From NCBI GenBank assembly GCA_009698295.1, contig WLQO01000005.1:1-21923 (forward strand): a stretch of DNA of 21,923 bases, read 5' to 3'. How positions within the stretch are numbered: the stretch's first letter is position 1; each line of letters opens with the position of its first letter. Below, one piece after another: positions 7,263 to 14,671 of this stretch. The position numbers and the translations under genes are program-made. A model generated the notes under the pieces. The model did not search any database and was not told the origin of the DNA. It saw nothing but the letters and a program-made list of their open reading frames with translations. This DNA comes from Actinomycetota bacterium. Lineage in GTDB: Bacteria > Actinomycetota > Actinomycetes > Nanopelagicales > Nanopelagicaceae.

Positions 7263-8884
7263 TGAAGCGCATTGTTTTTATTATCGTGATGAGCCTTGGT
7301 TTCTTCTCATTGCAAATAATTGCATCGGATGCGGCTGCTTCTAAGATAACAATGTCTCTTCGCCAGACTCCTGGTGGTGCAGAACCAATCGTGACTTTAT
7401 ACGGCTCGCTTAAGCCTGCTAAATCCGGTGTAAAAGTTTCGGTACAAATTCAGTTAAATGGAAAGTGGCAGGATACGCGTTTCTCATCTAAAACTGCTCG
7501 TGTGGGCACCTGGCAAGTAACCGCGGTCGCAACCGCTCTTGATGCCAAAGTTAAGTACCGTGCCAAAGCAAAAATCGGGAGTAAATACATTTACTCAAAT
7601 ATTAAATCAATAACAGTTAAATCATTACCGGAAATATCTGATGCCGCATCACTTGCAGTAGTTGATCAATTCGGCCCTGGAGGAAGAATTCATGGCGCAG
7701 ATATAAGTCGTTGGCAACACCCCAATGATGCACCGATAGATTTTGCCAAGATGCACCAAGCGGGCTTGCGATTTGTGATGATCAAAGCATCTGATACGCG
7801 CGATGAAGCCGATGCGCTCTCCCTTAAATATCTGATTATGGATCGTTCTGCCGCACAAGCTGCTGGTATCTATACCGGTTTTTATCATTATGCAGTTCTG
7901 CCAGATGTGAAAACAGACGAACTAGTTGTCATCGATGCACAGACTCAAGCCCAGAAAGCGCTCTGGCGGCTCGGTGCATTGGGTGGATATAACGAACGCG
8001 ACTTACCTTACGCATTAGATTTAGAAAATAACTGCGTGCGCCTGTCGGGAAAGACTTGTGCCAGATATCTTCCTAAATCACAAATAACTTTATGGGCAAA
8101 GACCTTTCTGAAGATCGTAAAAGAGAAGACTGATCGCACTCCGATTATTTACTCTTACCCGAGTTTTCTAGAAGGTGCGATGGTGCGCGATGATGAGCTG
8201 CGCCAATATCCATTGTGGCTTGCCCAATATGCGATTAATCCAGCAGATCCTCTAGCCCAACCAGGGCTAAAGGATGGCGGTTGCTACGTGCACTCGTGGA
8301 CTACCGCCAATTGCTCTTCTAACTGGACTGTTTGGCAATACACCTCTTGCGGTATTGCTCCAAAATATGGAGTACCAAGCAATCGCTTAGATCTAAATGT
8401 TTTCCGGGGAACTCCATCGACATTTTTAGATTTGATTAAGGGGCGCTGGATCCCTGAAGTCATCGATCAAATGCCAAAGAATGAAATATCTTCTTTAACG
8501 TATAAGAACGTAAAGTTCTCGACCGCAGATAAACCAGTGAGTTTAGAAGTAGATGTGACAAGACCAGATGGTCGACCAGTTGTGACTGGCACTGTTCGCT
8601 TCTACGTTAATGCGCTTACACCAATAAATCCCAAGCCGACGCAGACCGTCGTACGAGCAACCAGCGGTTCTTGGAAGTTAAGTATCAAGGGGATTCCTGC
8701 TGGTTTATGGACCGGAGACATCGGTTTCGTTGATGCGACAGGTACACATGCTGCAAGTAAATTACCCATCGAATTAATAATCGGCGAGGCTATTCCAGTT
8801 TCTCCATCGCCAACTCCAAAACCAACTCCGGCACCGACTAAGAAACCAGTAACGGATGGCTGCAAGAATCAGATCAAGAATTAA
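7262..8884 (+). CDS. Secreted GH25-family muramidase (lysozyme) with accessory domains
   Basis: A 540-residue exported protein. Residues 1-25 form a signal peptide (KR followed by a long hydrophobic core, then ASDAAAS). Residues about 28-120 look like a beta-rich immunoglobulin-like domain. The GH25 domain (about 143-385) has GADISRWQ with D147, FVMIKASD, the catalytic-type motif ALDLE with D253 and E255, LWLAQY (318-323), WTVWQYTS (356-361) and LDLNVF. GH25 enzymes cut the MurNAc-GlcNAc bond of peptidoglycan. A second beta-rich domain (about 405-510) follows, then a Pro/Thr/Lys tail ending in a lone Cys. Expected location is outside the membrane. It shares a 1-nt stop/start overlap with the preceding small gene and overlaps glpD by 11 nt at its 3' end. 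Cell-wall remodelling is more likely than phage lysis. Confidence 0.88.
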   Translation: MKRIVFIIVMSLGFFSLQIIASDAAASKITMSLRQTPGGAEPIVTLYGSLKPAKSGVKVSVQIQLNGKWQDTRFSSKTARVGTWQVTAVATALDAKVKYRAKAKIGSKYIYSNIKSITVKSLPEISDAASLAVVDQFGPGGRIHGADISRWQHPNDAPIDFAKMHQAGLRFVMIKASDTRDEADALSLKYLIMDRSAAQAAGIYTGFYHYAVLPDVKTDELVVIDAQTQAQKALWRLGALGGYNERDLPYALDLENNCVRLSGKTCARYLPKSQITLWAKTFLKIVKEKTDRTPIIYSYPSFLEGAMVRDDELRQYPLWLAQYAINPADPLAQPGLKDGGCYVHSWTTANCSSNWTVWQYTSCGIAPKYGVPSNRLDLNVFRGTPSTFLDLIKGRWIPEVIDQMPKNEISSLTYKNVKFSTADKPVSLEVDVTRPDGRPVVTGTVRFYVNALTPINPKPTQTVVRATSGSWKLSIKGIPAGLWTGDIGFVDATGTHAASKLPIELIIGEAIPVSPSPTPKPTPAPTKKPVTDGCKNQIKN

Positions 8885-10538
8885 CTTGCGAAAGCAATTT
8901 TGTTAAAGCGGCGCGTTCGCTCTTCAGTAGTTTCATAAATTCAGCGACCGAGCTCTTCTTCGCGGCGGCATCCCAACCGAGAACAGGTGCAATCAGCGAA
9001 GCGACGGGCATGGCTAATGACTCCCCTCCATCACTTGCTTCAAATGCGATGCGAGTGCGGCGGGATAAGACATCGTCAACGCTTTGTGCGCCTTCATGAG
9101 TTACCGCATAAATAACTTCAGCTTTCAAATATGGAAGCTCAGGCGATAACTGTTGCGCCAGCTTTTTATCTTCAGTAATTATGGCTAGCACTTCATTTAT
9201 TAGAGAACCGTAACGATTAAGCAAATGTTTGATGGCGGATTCAGATAAACCGCTTAGTTCAGATAATTGCGCGCTCTGCTGTTCCAGCGCGAAAAAACCA
9301 TCTGCGCCGATAATAGGCAATTTTTCGGTTACTGATTCCGCAACGATGCGGCGCAGATCGTTCACCGCCAGGTCGATTACATCCTTACCCATGATGCGAT
9401 ACGTCGTATATTTTCCGCCTGCGATGCTGACAAACCCTGGGACTGGACGATCTACGGTGTGTTCACGTGAAAGTTTGGTTGTGCTTGAACTAGAAGAATT
9501 GGCAACCAATGGGCGCAATCCAGCATAAACGCCGATAATTTCTGATGACTTAATTTTCGGAAGCAAGACACGATTTGCCTGCTCAATAATGTATTCCACA
9601 TCTTCTCGAGATGCTACGGGGCTAGAACGATCAGCTTTATATGGAGTATCTGTTGTTCCAACTATCCATTGATCTCCCCATGGAATTATGAATAAAACGG
9701 AGTCAGTAGTCTTTAAAATTATTCCTGCTTCAGACTTTATGGCACTCTTTGGCAGAACTATATGAGCACCTTTGCTCATTGCGACTTTATATCCCGGTTT
9801 GATTCCGAAGTTCTCATGGAGCTGATCACTCCAAACTCCTGCGCACATCACTGTAACTTTGGCAGATACTGTGATTTTTTTACCAGATGCCAAATCACGA
9901 ACCTTGGCTCCAACCACTCGTTTACCTTCGCGCACCAATTCTTCACATTCAACGCGAGAGGCGATAACTGCGCCATGTCGTGCAGCTGTGCGGGCAATAG
10001 AAAGAGTATGACGAGCATCATCTACTTGTGCATCAAAGTATTTAATCGCACCGTTAATCAAATCACCACGTAAAGATGGTGCAATTTCTGCGATCTTCTT
10101 CTCGCTCAAATGTTTATGCCAGGGCAGCGCGCGCTGAAACCCGCGCAATATGTCGTATAAAGCCAGCCCAGCACCAACATAGGTGCGCTCTCTATATTTT
10201 TCGTGAAGTGGATATAAAAACGCGACTGGCTTCACCAAATGTGGCGCGAGTGTTGTAACCATCAACTCACGTTCATGCAGGGCTTCGCGAACCAACTTGA
10301 AATCGTATTGTTCTAGATACCTGAGTCCACCATGAATTAACTTGCTTGATCTACTAGAAGTTCCCGATGCAAAATCTTGGTTTTCTACCAGGGCAACTTT
10401 TAATCCACGAGATGCCGCATCTAAAGCCGCACCAACGCCAGTTACTCCCCCACCGATTATCAAAATGTCGAAATCTTCGGAGGCCAGTGATTTCAGCGCA
10501 CTCACGCGCTGTGCAGGATCTAACTGCGAAGTAAACAC
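8874..10538 (-). CDS. glpD: Glycerol-3-phosphate dehydrogenase, FAD-dependent
   Basis: Oxidises sn-glycerol-3-phosphate to DHAP at the membrane face, passing electrons to quinone. From the GTG at 10538 the protein has 554 residues: FAD-binding GGGVTGVGA (29-37), ASGTSSRSSKLIHGGLRYLEQ (57-77), a central substrate/FAD domain with VCAGVWSD, TTDTPYKAD, AGLRPL, and GGKYTTYR (374-381), then the helical C-terminal domain usual for GlpD. The frame is also open to an ATG at 10601, which would add 21 residues and overlap glpK by 11 nt. GTG is preferred because family similarity begins just after it, but neither start has a strong Shine-Dalgarno. Divergent from glpK, so shared control of glycerol use is likely. 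Confidence 0.93.
   Translation of the reverse strand: MFTSQLDPAQRVSALKSLASEDFDILIIGGGVTGVGAALDAASRGLKVALVENQDFASGTSSRSSKLIHGGLRYLEQYDFKLVREALHERELMVTTLAPHLVKPVAFLYPLHEKYRERTYVGAGLALYDILRGFQRALPWHKHLSEKKIAEIAPSLRGDLINGAIKYFDAQVDDARHTLSIARTAARHGAVIASRVECEELVREGKRVVGAKVRDLASGKKITVSAKVTVMCAGVWSDQLHENFGIKPGYKVAMSKGAHIVLPKSAIKSEAGIILKTTDSVLFIIPWGDQWIVGTTDTPYKADRSSPVASREDVEYIIEQANRVLLPKIKSSEIIGVYAGLRPLVANSSSSSTTKLSREHTVDRPVPGFVSIAGGKYTTYRIMGKDVIDLAVNDLRRIVAESVTEKLPIIGADGFFALEQQSAQLSELSGLSESAIKHLLNRYGSLINEVLAIITEDKKLAQQLSPELPYLKAEVIYAVTHEGAQSVDDVLSRRTRIAFEASDGGESLAMPVASLIAPVLGWDAAAKKSSVAEFMKLLKSERAALTKLLSQVNS
8881..8906 (+). terminator. Nested hairpin at the GH25/glpD junction
   Basis: An inner TTGC-GAAA-GCAA hairpin (8886-8897), with a GNRA-type loop, is followed by TTTT. 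An outer pair TTAAC (8881-8885)/GTTAA (8902-8906) encloses it. It begins at the GH25 stop codon and lies within the last codons of glpD. The T-run after the inner stem would suit plus-strand termination. The stem is short, so activity is uncertain. Confidence 0.35.
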
Positions 10539-10577
10539 TTTTTTTCTCGCCCCATACTGTTTTTTACTTGGTGGTTG

Positions 10578-10590
10578 TAGGCTTAAGGAT
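10578..10590 (+). promoter_or_regulatory. -10 box before glpK in the glpD-glpK divergent gap
   Basis: TAGGCT at 10578-10583 lies 7 nt before the glpK ATG, matching TANNNT. AAGGA is also present (10585-10589), but it ends only one base before the ATG and so is too close to serve as a Shine-Dalgarno. The 52-bp gap must hold the control elements of both divergent genes. I found no clear operator. Confidence 0.35.
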
Positions 10591-12078
10591 ATGTCATACA
10601 TAGCAAGTCTGGATCAAGGAACTAGCAGTACTCGTTGCATGATCTTCGATTCTTCAGGCACCGTCGTGGCCATGGCCCAGAAGGAACATGAGCAATTCAC
10701 CCCCAAACCTGGTTGGGTAGAACACGATGCAGGCGAAATATGGCGCAGTACCCAGGAAGTTATTGGAAAGGCGATTGCATCGGGTGATATCTCCCCCAAT
10801 GAAATCAAAGCGATAGGCGTAACAAACCAACGCGAGACCATCGTTGCATGGGATGCCCAGACCGGAGCAGCTCTGCACAAAGCCATCGTTTGGCAAGATA
10901 CCCGCACCGCAGATTTCCTAAATGGATTAAGCGCTGAGGTAAAAGAAGATCTCATAAAGCGAACTGGTTTGGCTATCGCGCCTTATTTCTCAGCGAGCAA
11001 GATACATTGGCTATTAAATAACGTTGACGCTGTAAAAAGCGCTCGAGCTGCAGGAAATTTGCGAGTTGGCACAATTGATTCTTGGTTGCTCTGGAACTTG
11101 ACCGGTGGCGTTCACATCACTGATGTAACAAATGCTTCGCGCACCATGTTGATGAATTTGCAGACTTTGGATTGGGATGCAAATATCCTTGAAATTTTTG
11201 GAATTCCCCGTGAAATCCTCCCCGAGATTAAATCATCATCAGAGCGCTATGGAGTAACCAAGTCTGATGGTCCATTTGGAGCAGAAATTCCAATCGCTGG
11301 AATTTTAGGAGACCAACATGCTGCGATGGTCGGGCAAGCGTGCTTTGAAAAAGGTAGTTCTAAGACAACCTACGGAACCGGAAATTTCGCACTATTAAAT
11401 ACCGGTACAGAAATCGTGCGATCAAAGCATGGGCTGTTGACTACCGTTTGTTTCAAGTTTGGCGATCAACCTGCTCATTATGCGCTCGAAGGTTCAGTTG
11501 CAGTAACAGGTTCGGCAATCCAATGGCTCCGTGATGAACTACAGATAATCAATAACGCATCAGATATGGATTCTTTAGCTGGTTCGGTTTCAGATACTGC
11601 TGGTGTTTATTTTGTTCCAGCTTTTTCCGGTCTCTTTGCGCCGTATTGGCGCAGTGATGCCCGCGGCGTAATAGTTGGCTTAACTCGTTCTGCAACAAAA
11701 GCACATTTAGCGCGCGCCACTTTAGAAGCCATTTGCTACCAAACTATGGAAATCATGGATGCGATGGCTGCAGACAGTGGGGTTGCGCTAACTCAAATGC
11801 GTGTTGATGGTGGAGTCACCGCCAGCGAACTGTGTATGCAATTACAAGCAGATGTAATGGGGATCGAAATTATCCGTCCGTTAATAACTGAAACCACCGC
11901 GCTAGGTGCGGCATATGCAGCAGGACTAGCGATCGGATATTGGGAATCCATTGATGAAGTCAAAGCCAATTGGCGCGAATCAAAACGGTGGAAGCCAAGT
12001 AAATCTGCAGAAGATCGTGCCACGGGTGCGGCGCGTTGGAAGAGCGCAGTGCAACGCAGTCTCAATTGGGTTGAGTAA
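10591..12078 (+). CDS. glpK: Glycerol kinase
   Basis: Phosphorylates glycerol with ATP to glycerol-3-phosphate, the substrate of the divergent glpD. The 495-residue protein is a complete FGGY kinase: LDQGTSSTR (7-15) for the phosphate-binding start, GVTNQRET (76-83) with the substrate Arg/Glu pair, GILGDQHAA with the presumed catalytic base D241, TYGTGNF (260-266), and the C-terminal MRVDGGVTAS and TALGAAYAAGLA motifs. The frame is open much further upstream (to 10342), but that stretch is antisense to glpD. ATG 10591 gives the canonical MSYIASLDQGTSS start. No glycerol facilitator gene is in the window. galT follows after 18 nt. Confidence 0.96.
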   Translation: MSYIASLDQGTSSTRCMIFDSSGTVVAMAQKEHEQFTPKPGWVEHDAGEIWRSTQEVIGKAIASGDISPNEIKAIGVTNQRETIVAWDAQTGAALHKAIVWQDTRTADFLNGLSAEVKEDLIKRTGLAIAPYFSASKIHWLLNNVDAVKSARAAGNLRVGTIDSWLLWNLTGGVHITDVTNASRTMLMNLQTLDWDANILEIFGIPREILPEIKSSSERYGVTKSDGPFGAEIPIAGILGDQHAAMVGQACFEKGSSKTTYGTGNFALLNTGTEIVRSKHGLLTTVCFKFGDQPAHYALEGSVAVTGSAIQWLRDELQIINNASDMDSLAGSVSDTAGVYFVPAFSGLFAPYWRSDARGVIVGLTRSATKAHLARATLEAICYQTMEIMDAMAADSGVALTQMRVDGGVTASELCMQLQADVMGIEIIRPLITETTALGAAYAAGLAIGYWESIDEVKANWRESKRWKPSKSAEDRATGAARWKSAVQRSLNWVE

Positions 12079-12082
12079 CCCG

Positions 12083-12096
12083 TAGAGTTACCCCTT
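12083..12096 (+). promoter_or_regulatory. -10 box before galT
   Basis: TAGAGT at 12083-12088 is 8 nt before the galT ATG and fits TANNNT, suggesting an own leaderless promoter in addition to any read-through from glpK. A small inverted repeat GGGTT (12068-12072)/AACCC (12077-12081) overlaps the glpK stop just upstream. Confidence 0.3.
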
Positions 12097-13218
12097 ATGA
12101 GCCCGGTAAAGAAAATTAGTGCAGGAGTTACACGTACTGATTTACCTATGGCCGATGGACGCACTATTCGTTACTACGACACCCAAGGACAAGTTCGCAG
12201 CGCTAAAGATCAACGTCCTAATGAAGAACAGCCAGGGATCGGTGAACTTCGTTTAGATCCGCTAGTAAATGAATGGGTAGTCATGGCCGCGCATCGCCAA
12301 GGTCGAGTCTTCTTGCCACCTAAAGAGTTATGTCCACTCTGTCCAACAAATGGTGAACTATTAACGGAAATCCCTGATTCAAATTATGAGGTAGTTGTCT
12401 TTGATAATCGTTCTCCTTCTATGCGTCGTCCTGAAGGCGACTGGGCGATTCCAGATATGGTCGGAACCGAAACTGATCCCGGTACTGCCGCCGGTAAGTG
12501 CGAAGTTATTTCCTTTACCGATAGCCACCAAGGTTCATTTGCAACTCTTACCCCACAGCGTGTTCGCGTTTTGCTAGAAGCTTGGATTGATCGCGTACGT
12601 GAACTTTCACAAGAGCCATATATCCATCACATCGCACCATTTGAAAATCGTGGCGAAGAAGTTGGAGTAACGCTTTCACATCCCCATAGTCAGATTTATG
12701 CTTACTCATATATTCCACCTCGAGTGCAAAAAATGCTGGCAGTTGCGCAGTTACATTTTGAAAATACCGGTCGCGTGTTATTCGATGATGTCGTCGCCCG
12801 CGAATTAAAAGATAGTGACCGCATCGTTGCTAAAAACGGCCATTGGGTTGCCTTTGTTCCATACGCAGCAAGATATCCATTTGAAATTCATCTCGCTCCG
12901 CTGCAACCAGTGCCAGATCTCGCTGAACTTTCGCCCGAACAAGCTGATGCATTTCCCGAAATTGCGCTGGAAGTTATGCGCCGGCTAGACGGTGTCTTTG
13001 GAATCGAAATGGCTTACATCGCCACCTGGCACCAAGCGCCAGTGCGTGAAGGGCGCGATTTACTGCGCTTACATTTGCAGATCACAAGTGTGCGGCGCGC
13101 GCCAGGAAAGTTAAAGTATTTGGCAGGAAGTGAATCAGCTATGGGCGCATTTATTATGGATTTAAAGCCAGAACAATCTGCGGGACAATTGCGAGAAGTG
13201 GTTATTCAACCGCTGTAA
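12097..13218 (+). CDS. galT: Galactose-1-phosphate uridylyltransferase
   Basis: Transfers UMP between UDP-glucose and galactose-1-phosphate in the Leloir pathway. The 373-residue protein is full length. It has the zinc-ligand pair CPLC (C79, C82), the DNRSPSMRRPEG segment (103-114), PFENRGEEVG (181-190) and the active-site HPHSQ (195-199), where the second His of the HPH would carry the uridylyl group. Later H265 and H321-326-region residues (LLRLHLQI) fit the second half of this HIT-superfamily fold. It starts 18 nt after glpK and may be partly co-transcribed with it. No galK or galE is adjacent in the window. Its last 17 nt overlap the convergent ACT-domain gene. Confidence 0.94.
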   Translation: MSPVKKISAGVTRTDLPMADGRTIRYYDTQGQVRSAKDQRPNEEQPGIGELRLDPLVNEWVVMAAHRQGRVFLPPKELCPLCPTNGELLTEIPDSNYEVVVFDNRSPSMRRPEGDWAIPDMVGTETDPGTAAGKCEVISFTDSHQGSFATLTPQRVRVLLEAWIDRVRELSQEPYIHHIAPFENRGEEVGVTLSHPHSQIYAYSYIPPRVQKMLAVAQLHFENTGRVLFDDVVARELKDSDRIVAKNGHWVAFVPYAARYPFEIHLAPLQPVPDLAELSPEQADAFPEIALEVMRRLDGVFGIEMAYIATWHQAPVREGRDLLRLHLQITSVRRAPGKLKYLAGSESAMGAFIMDLKPEQSAGQLREVVIQPL

Positions 13219-13441
13219 CGGATAAAACTTCAACGCCACCGATTGATCCCAGAACTTCCAATAAATCTGTGGGATCAGAACCCGGCACAGCAACTGTTAC
13301 ATCATCGAAACCACGGCCACCTTCAGATTTAACGACAACTAACCCTCGGATATCGCCACCGGCTGCGCCGATAGCAGAAGCCAATAGCCCAAGTGATCCT
13401 GGTCTATCGGGCAACGAAAGTTGTAAACGAAAGAGCGCCAT
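13202..13441 (-). CDS. Single ACT-domain protein
   Basis: A 79-residue cytosolic protein that is almost entirely one ACT domain. LFRLQLSLPDRPGSLGLLASAIGAAGGDI (3-31) holds the strand, the D-R-P-G-S-L ligand-loop motif and the first helix; VVVKSE and DDVTVAVPG follow as strands. ACT domains bind amino acids or similar small effectors and usually regulate an enzyme, but here no catalytic domain is attached. It may act as a homodimeric sensor or a trans-acting regulatory subunit; partner unknown. Start ATG 13441 sits 6 nt from a TAACCT -10 box. It overlaps galT tail to tail by 17 nt. Confidence 0.8.
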   Translation of the reverse strand: MALFRLQLSLPDRPGSLGLLASAIGAAGGDIRGLVVVKSEGGRGFDDVTVAVPGSDPTDLLEVLGSIGGVEVLSVTAVE

Positions 13442-13465
13442 AAGGAAAGGTTACCTCGTCCTTTC
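13442..13465 (-). promoter_or_regulatory. -10 box and inverted repeat before the ACT gene
   Basis: TAACCT on the minus strand (13453-13448) is 6 nt from the ATG and predicts a leaderless mRNA. GAAAGG (13445-13450) and CCTTTC (13460-13465) form an inverted repeat with a 9-nt centre, overlapping the -10. It could be an operator, but this is only positional evidence. Confidence 0.3.
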
Positions 13466-13500
13466 TAACAATGACATTTCAGTACTTGCGTGAGCCATCA

Positions 13501-14616
13501 TTAAACCGCCGGGGCCGATCCGAGTGTGACTTTGTAGCTCTTGCTTGAACCGCTTGGCAAGGTTACGACCACGGTGACGACTGCACCTGGTGCATAAGAA
13601 CGAATCTTTACGATCGCTGCATCACGGTTATTTATCTTTACTCCATCAATCGAAGTAATGATTGAACCGACAACAATGCCAGCTTTCTCGGCACCTTCAC
13701 CTGGAGTCAATTGCAGAATCTTGGCTTGGGTATCTGCATTCATGTCATCAAATACCACACCTAAGACCGGACGTGTTGATTTACCAGTTGCAATAATTTC
13801 ATCAATCACGCGCTTTGCTTCATTTATTGGAATTGAGAAACCAAGTCCGATACTTCCGCTGGTCCCACCTGAAGTTAAGGTAGCGATTGCGGAGTTAACA
13901 CCAATGATGCGACCTTGCGTATCTACCAGCGCGCCTCCGGAATTTCCGGGGTTGATCGCCGCATCTGTCTGAATCGCATTTACATATGATGTTGAATCTG
14001 TAGTACCAGCCGTGACTGGACGATTAAGCGCTGAAACAATTCCTTGCGTAACTGTGTTAGCAAGTCCGAGCGGAGATCCAATCGCCAGAACTTCATCGCC
14101 AACGCTTACTTTAGATGAATCGCCTAGGGCGATCGCTGGCAAGTTGCCTTTCTTAACCAATAACACCGCAACGTCGTACATGCGATCGCGACCAACAATA
14201 GTGGCTGGAATTTCTGATCCATCGGCAAATTCAACGGTAATAGTTCCGGATGTGACTGCACTTTCGATCACGTGATTATTGGTAATTATGTAACTCGATG
14301 TTGAATTAGTTTTATAAATTGAACCAGAACCGGTTCCGCTGCCAGCAGTTGATTTAACAGAGATAGAGACGACCGACGGAGTGACTAAAGCTGAAATTGA
14401 TTTGGCGTTAATGGAGTTACTGCCAATTTCGATTGCAGTTTTATTAGTAGCGCATACCCCTGATTTCGCCAATGTCAGCGCCTGTGTGCGGTTATCAGCA
14501 CAAACGATCACGCTGCTAACAACAGAATTGTTGGCGGCCGTTGCTACTGAACCAGCAACAATTGCTCCAAGAGCAAATGCGACGGTCACTTTCAAAGGGG
14601 TGCGATTTATCTTCAT
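13501..14616 (-). CDS. HtrA/DegP-type serine protease with PDZ domain
   Basis: A 371-residue membrane-anchored or exported trypsin-like protease for envelope protein quality control. Residues 8-28 are a hydrophobic anchor or signal. Residues 34-64 form a small Cys-containing segment (C39, C55). The protease domain (about 72-275) has the full triad: H115 in ITNNHVIE, D148 in MYDVAVL, S226 in NPGNSGGAL. The C-terminal PDZ domain (about 283-365) includes RPVLGV and the peptide-binding region GEGAEKAGI. The protein is shorter than many actinobacterial HtrAs because it lacks a long cytoplasmic N-terminus. A GAAGGGA about 10 nt upstream of the ATG is a plausible Shine-Dalgarno, unlike most neighbours. 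It lies 55 nt downstream of the DoxX-Rieske gene on the same strand. Confidence 0.92.
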   Translation of the reverse strand: MKINRTPLKVTVAFALGAIVAGSVATAANNSVVSSVIVCADNRTQALTLAKSGVCATNKTAIEIGSNSINAKSISALVTPSVVSISVKSTAGSGTGSGSIYKTNSTSSYIITNNHVIESAVTSGTITVEFADGSEIPATIVGRDRMYDVAVLLVKKGNLPAIALGDSSKVSVGDEVLAIGSPLGLANTVTQGIVSALNRPVTAGTTDSTSYVNAIQTDAAINPGNSGGALVDTQGRIIGVNSAIATLTSGGTSGSIGLGFSIPINEAKRVIDEIIATGKSTRPVLGVVFDDMNADTQAKILQLTPGEGAEKAGIVVGSIITSIDGVKINNRDAAIVKIRSYAPGAVVTVVVTLPSGSSKSYKVTLGSAPAV

Positions 14617-14671
14617 GGGTTGATCATCCCTTCAATTCCTTAGTTTTTCCTGTGCTCTGTATGAAAAGATC

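Noticed and set aside
7262..8884. Phage endolysin or prophage remnant
   Set aside because: The protein has a signal peptide and accessory domains, its base use looks like the neighbours, and no phage structural, integrase or holin genes are around it.
10342..10590. Long N-terminal extension of the glycerol kinase frame
   Set aside because: The frame is open back to 10342, but this part is antisense to glpD and carries no kinase motif. The canonical MSYIASLDQGTSS start is at 10591 behind a -10 box.
12068..12096. Riboswitch or attenuator between glpK and galT
   Set aside because: There is a small GGGTT/AACCC hairpin and a second partial copy of the AACCC-side arm, but the gap is only 18 nt, has no T-run and contains the likely -10 box, so there is no room for an aptamer.
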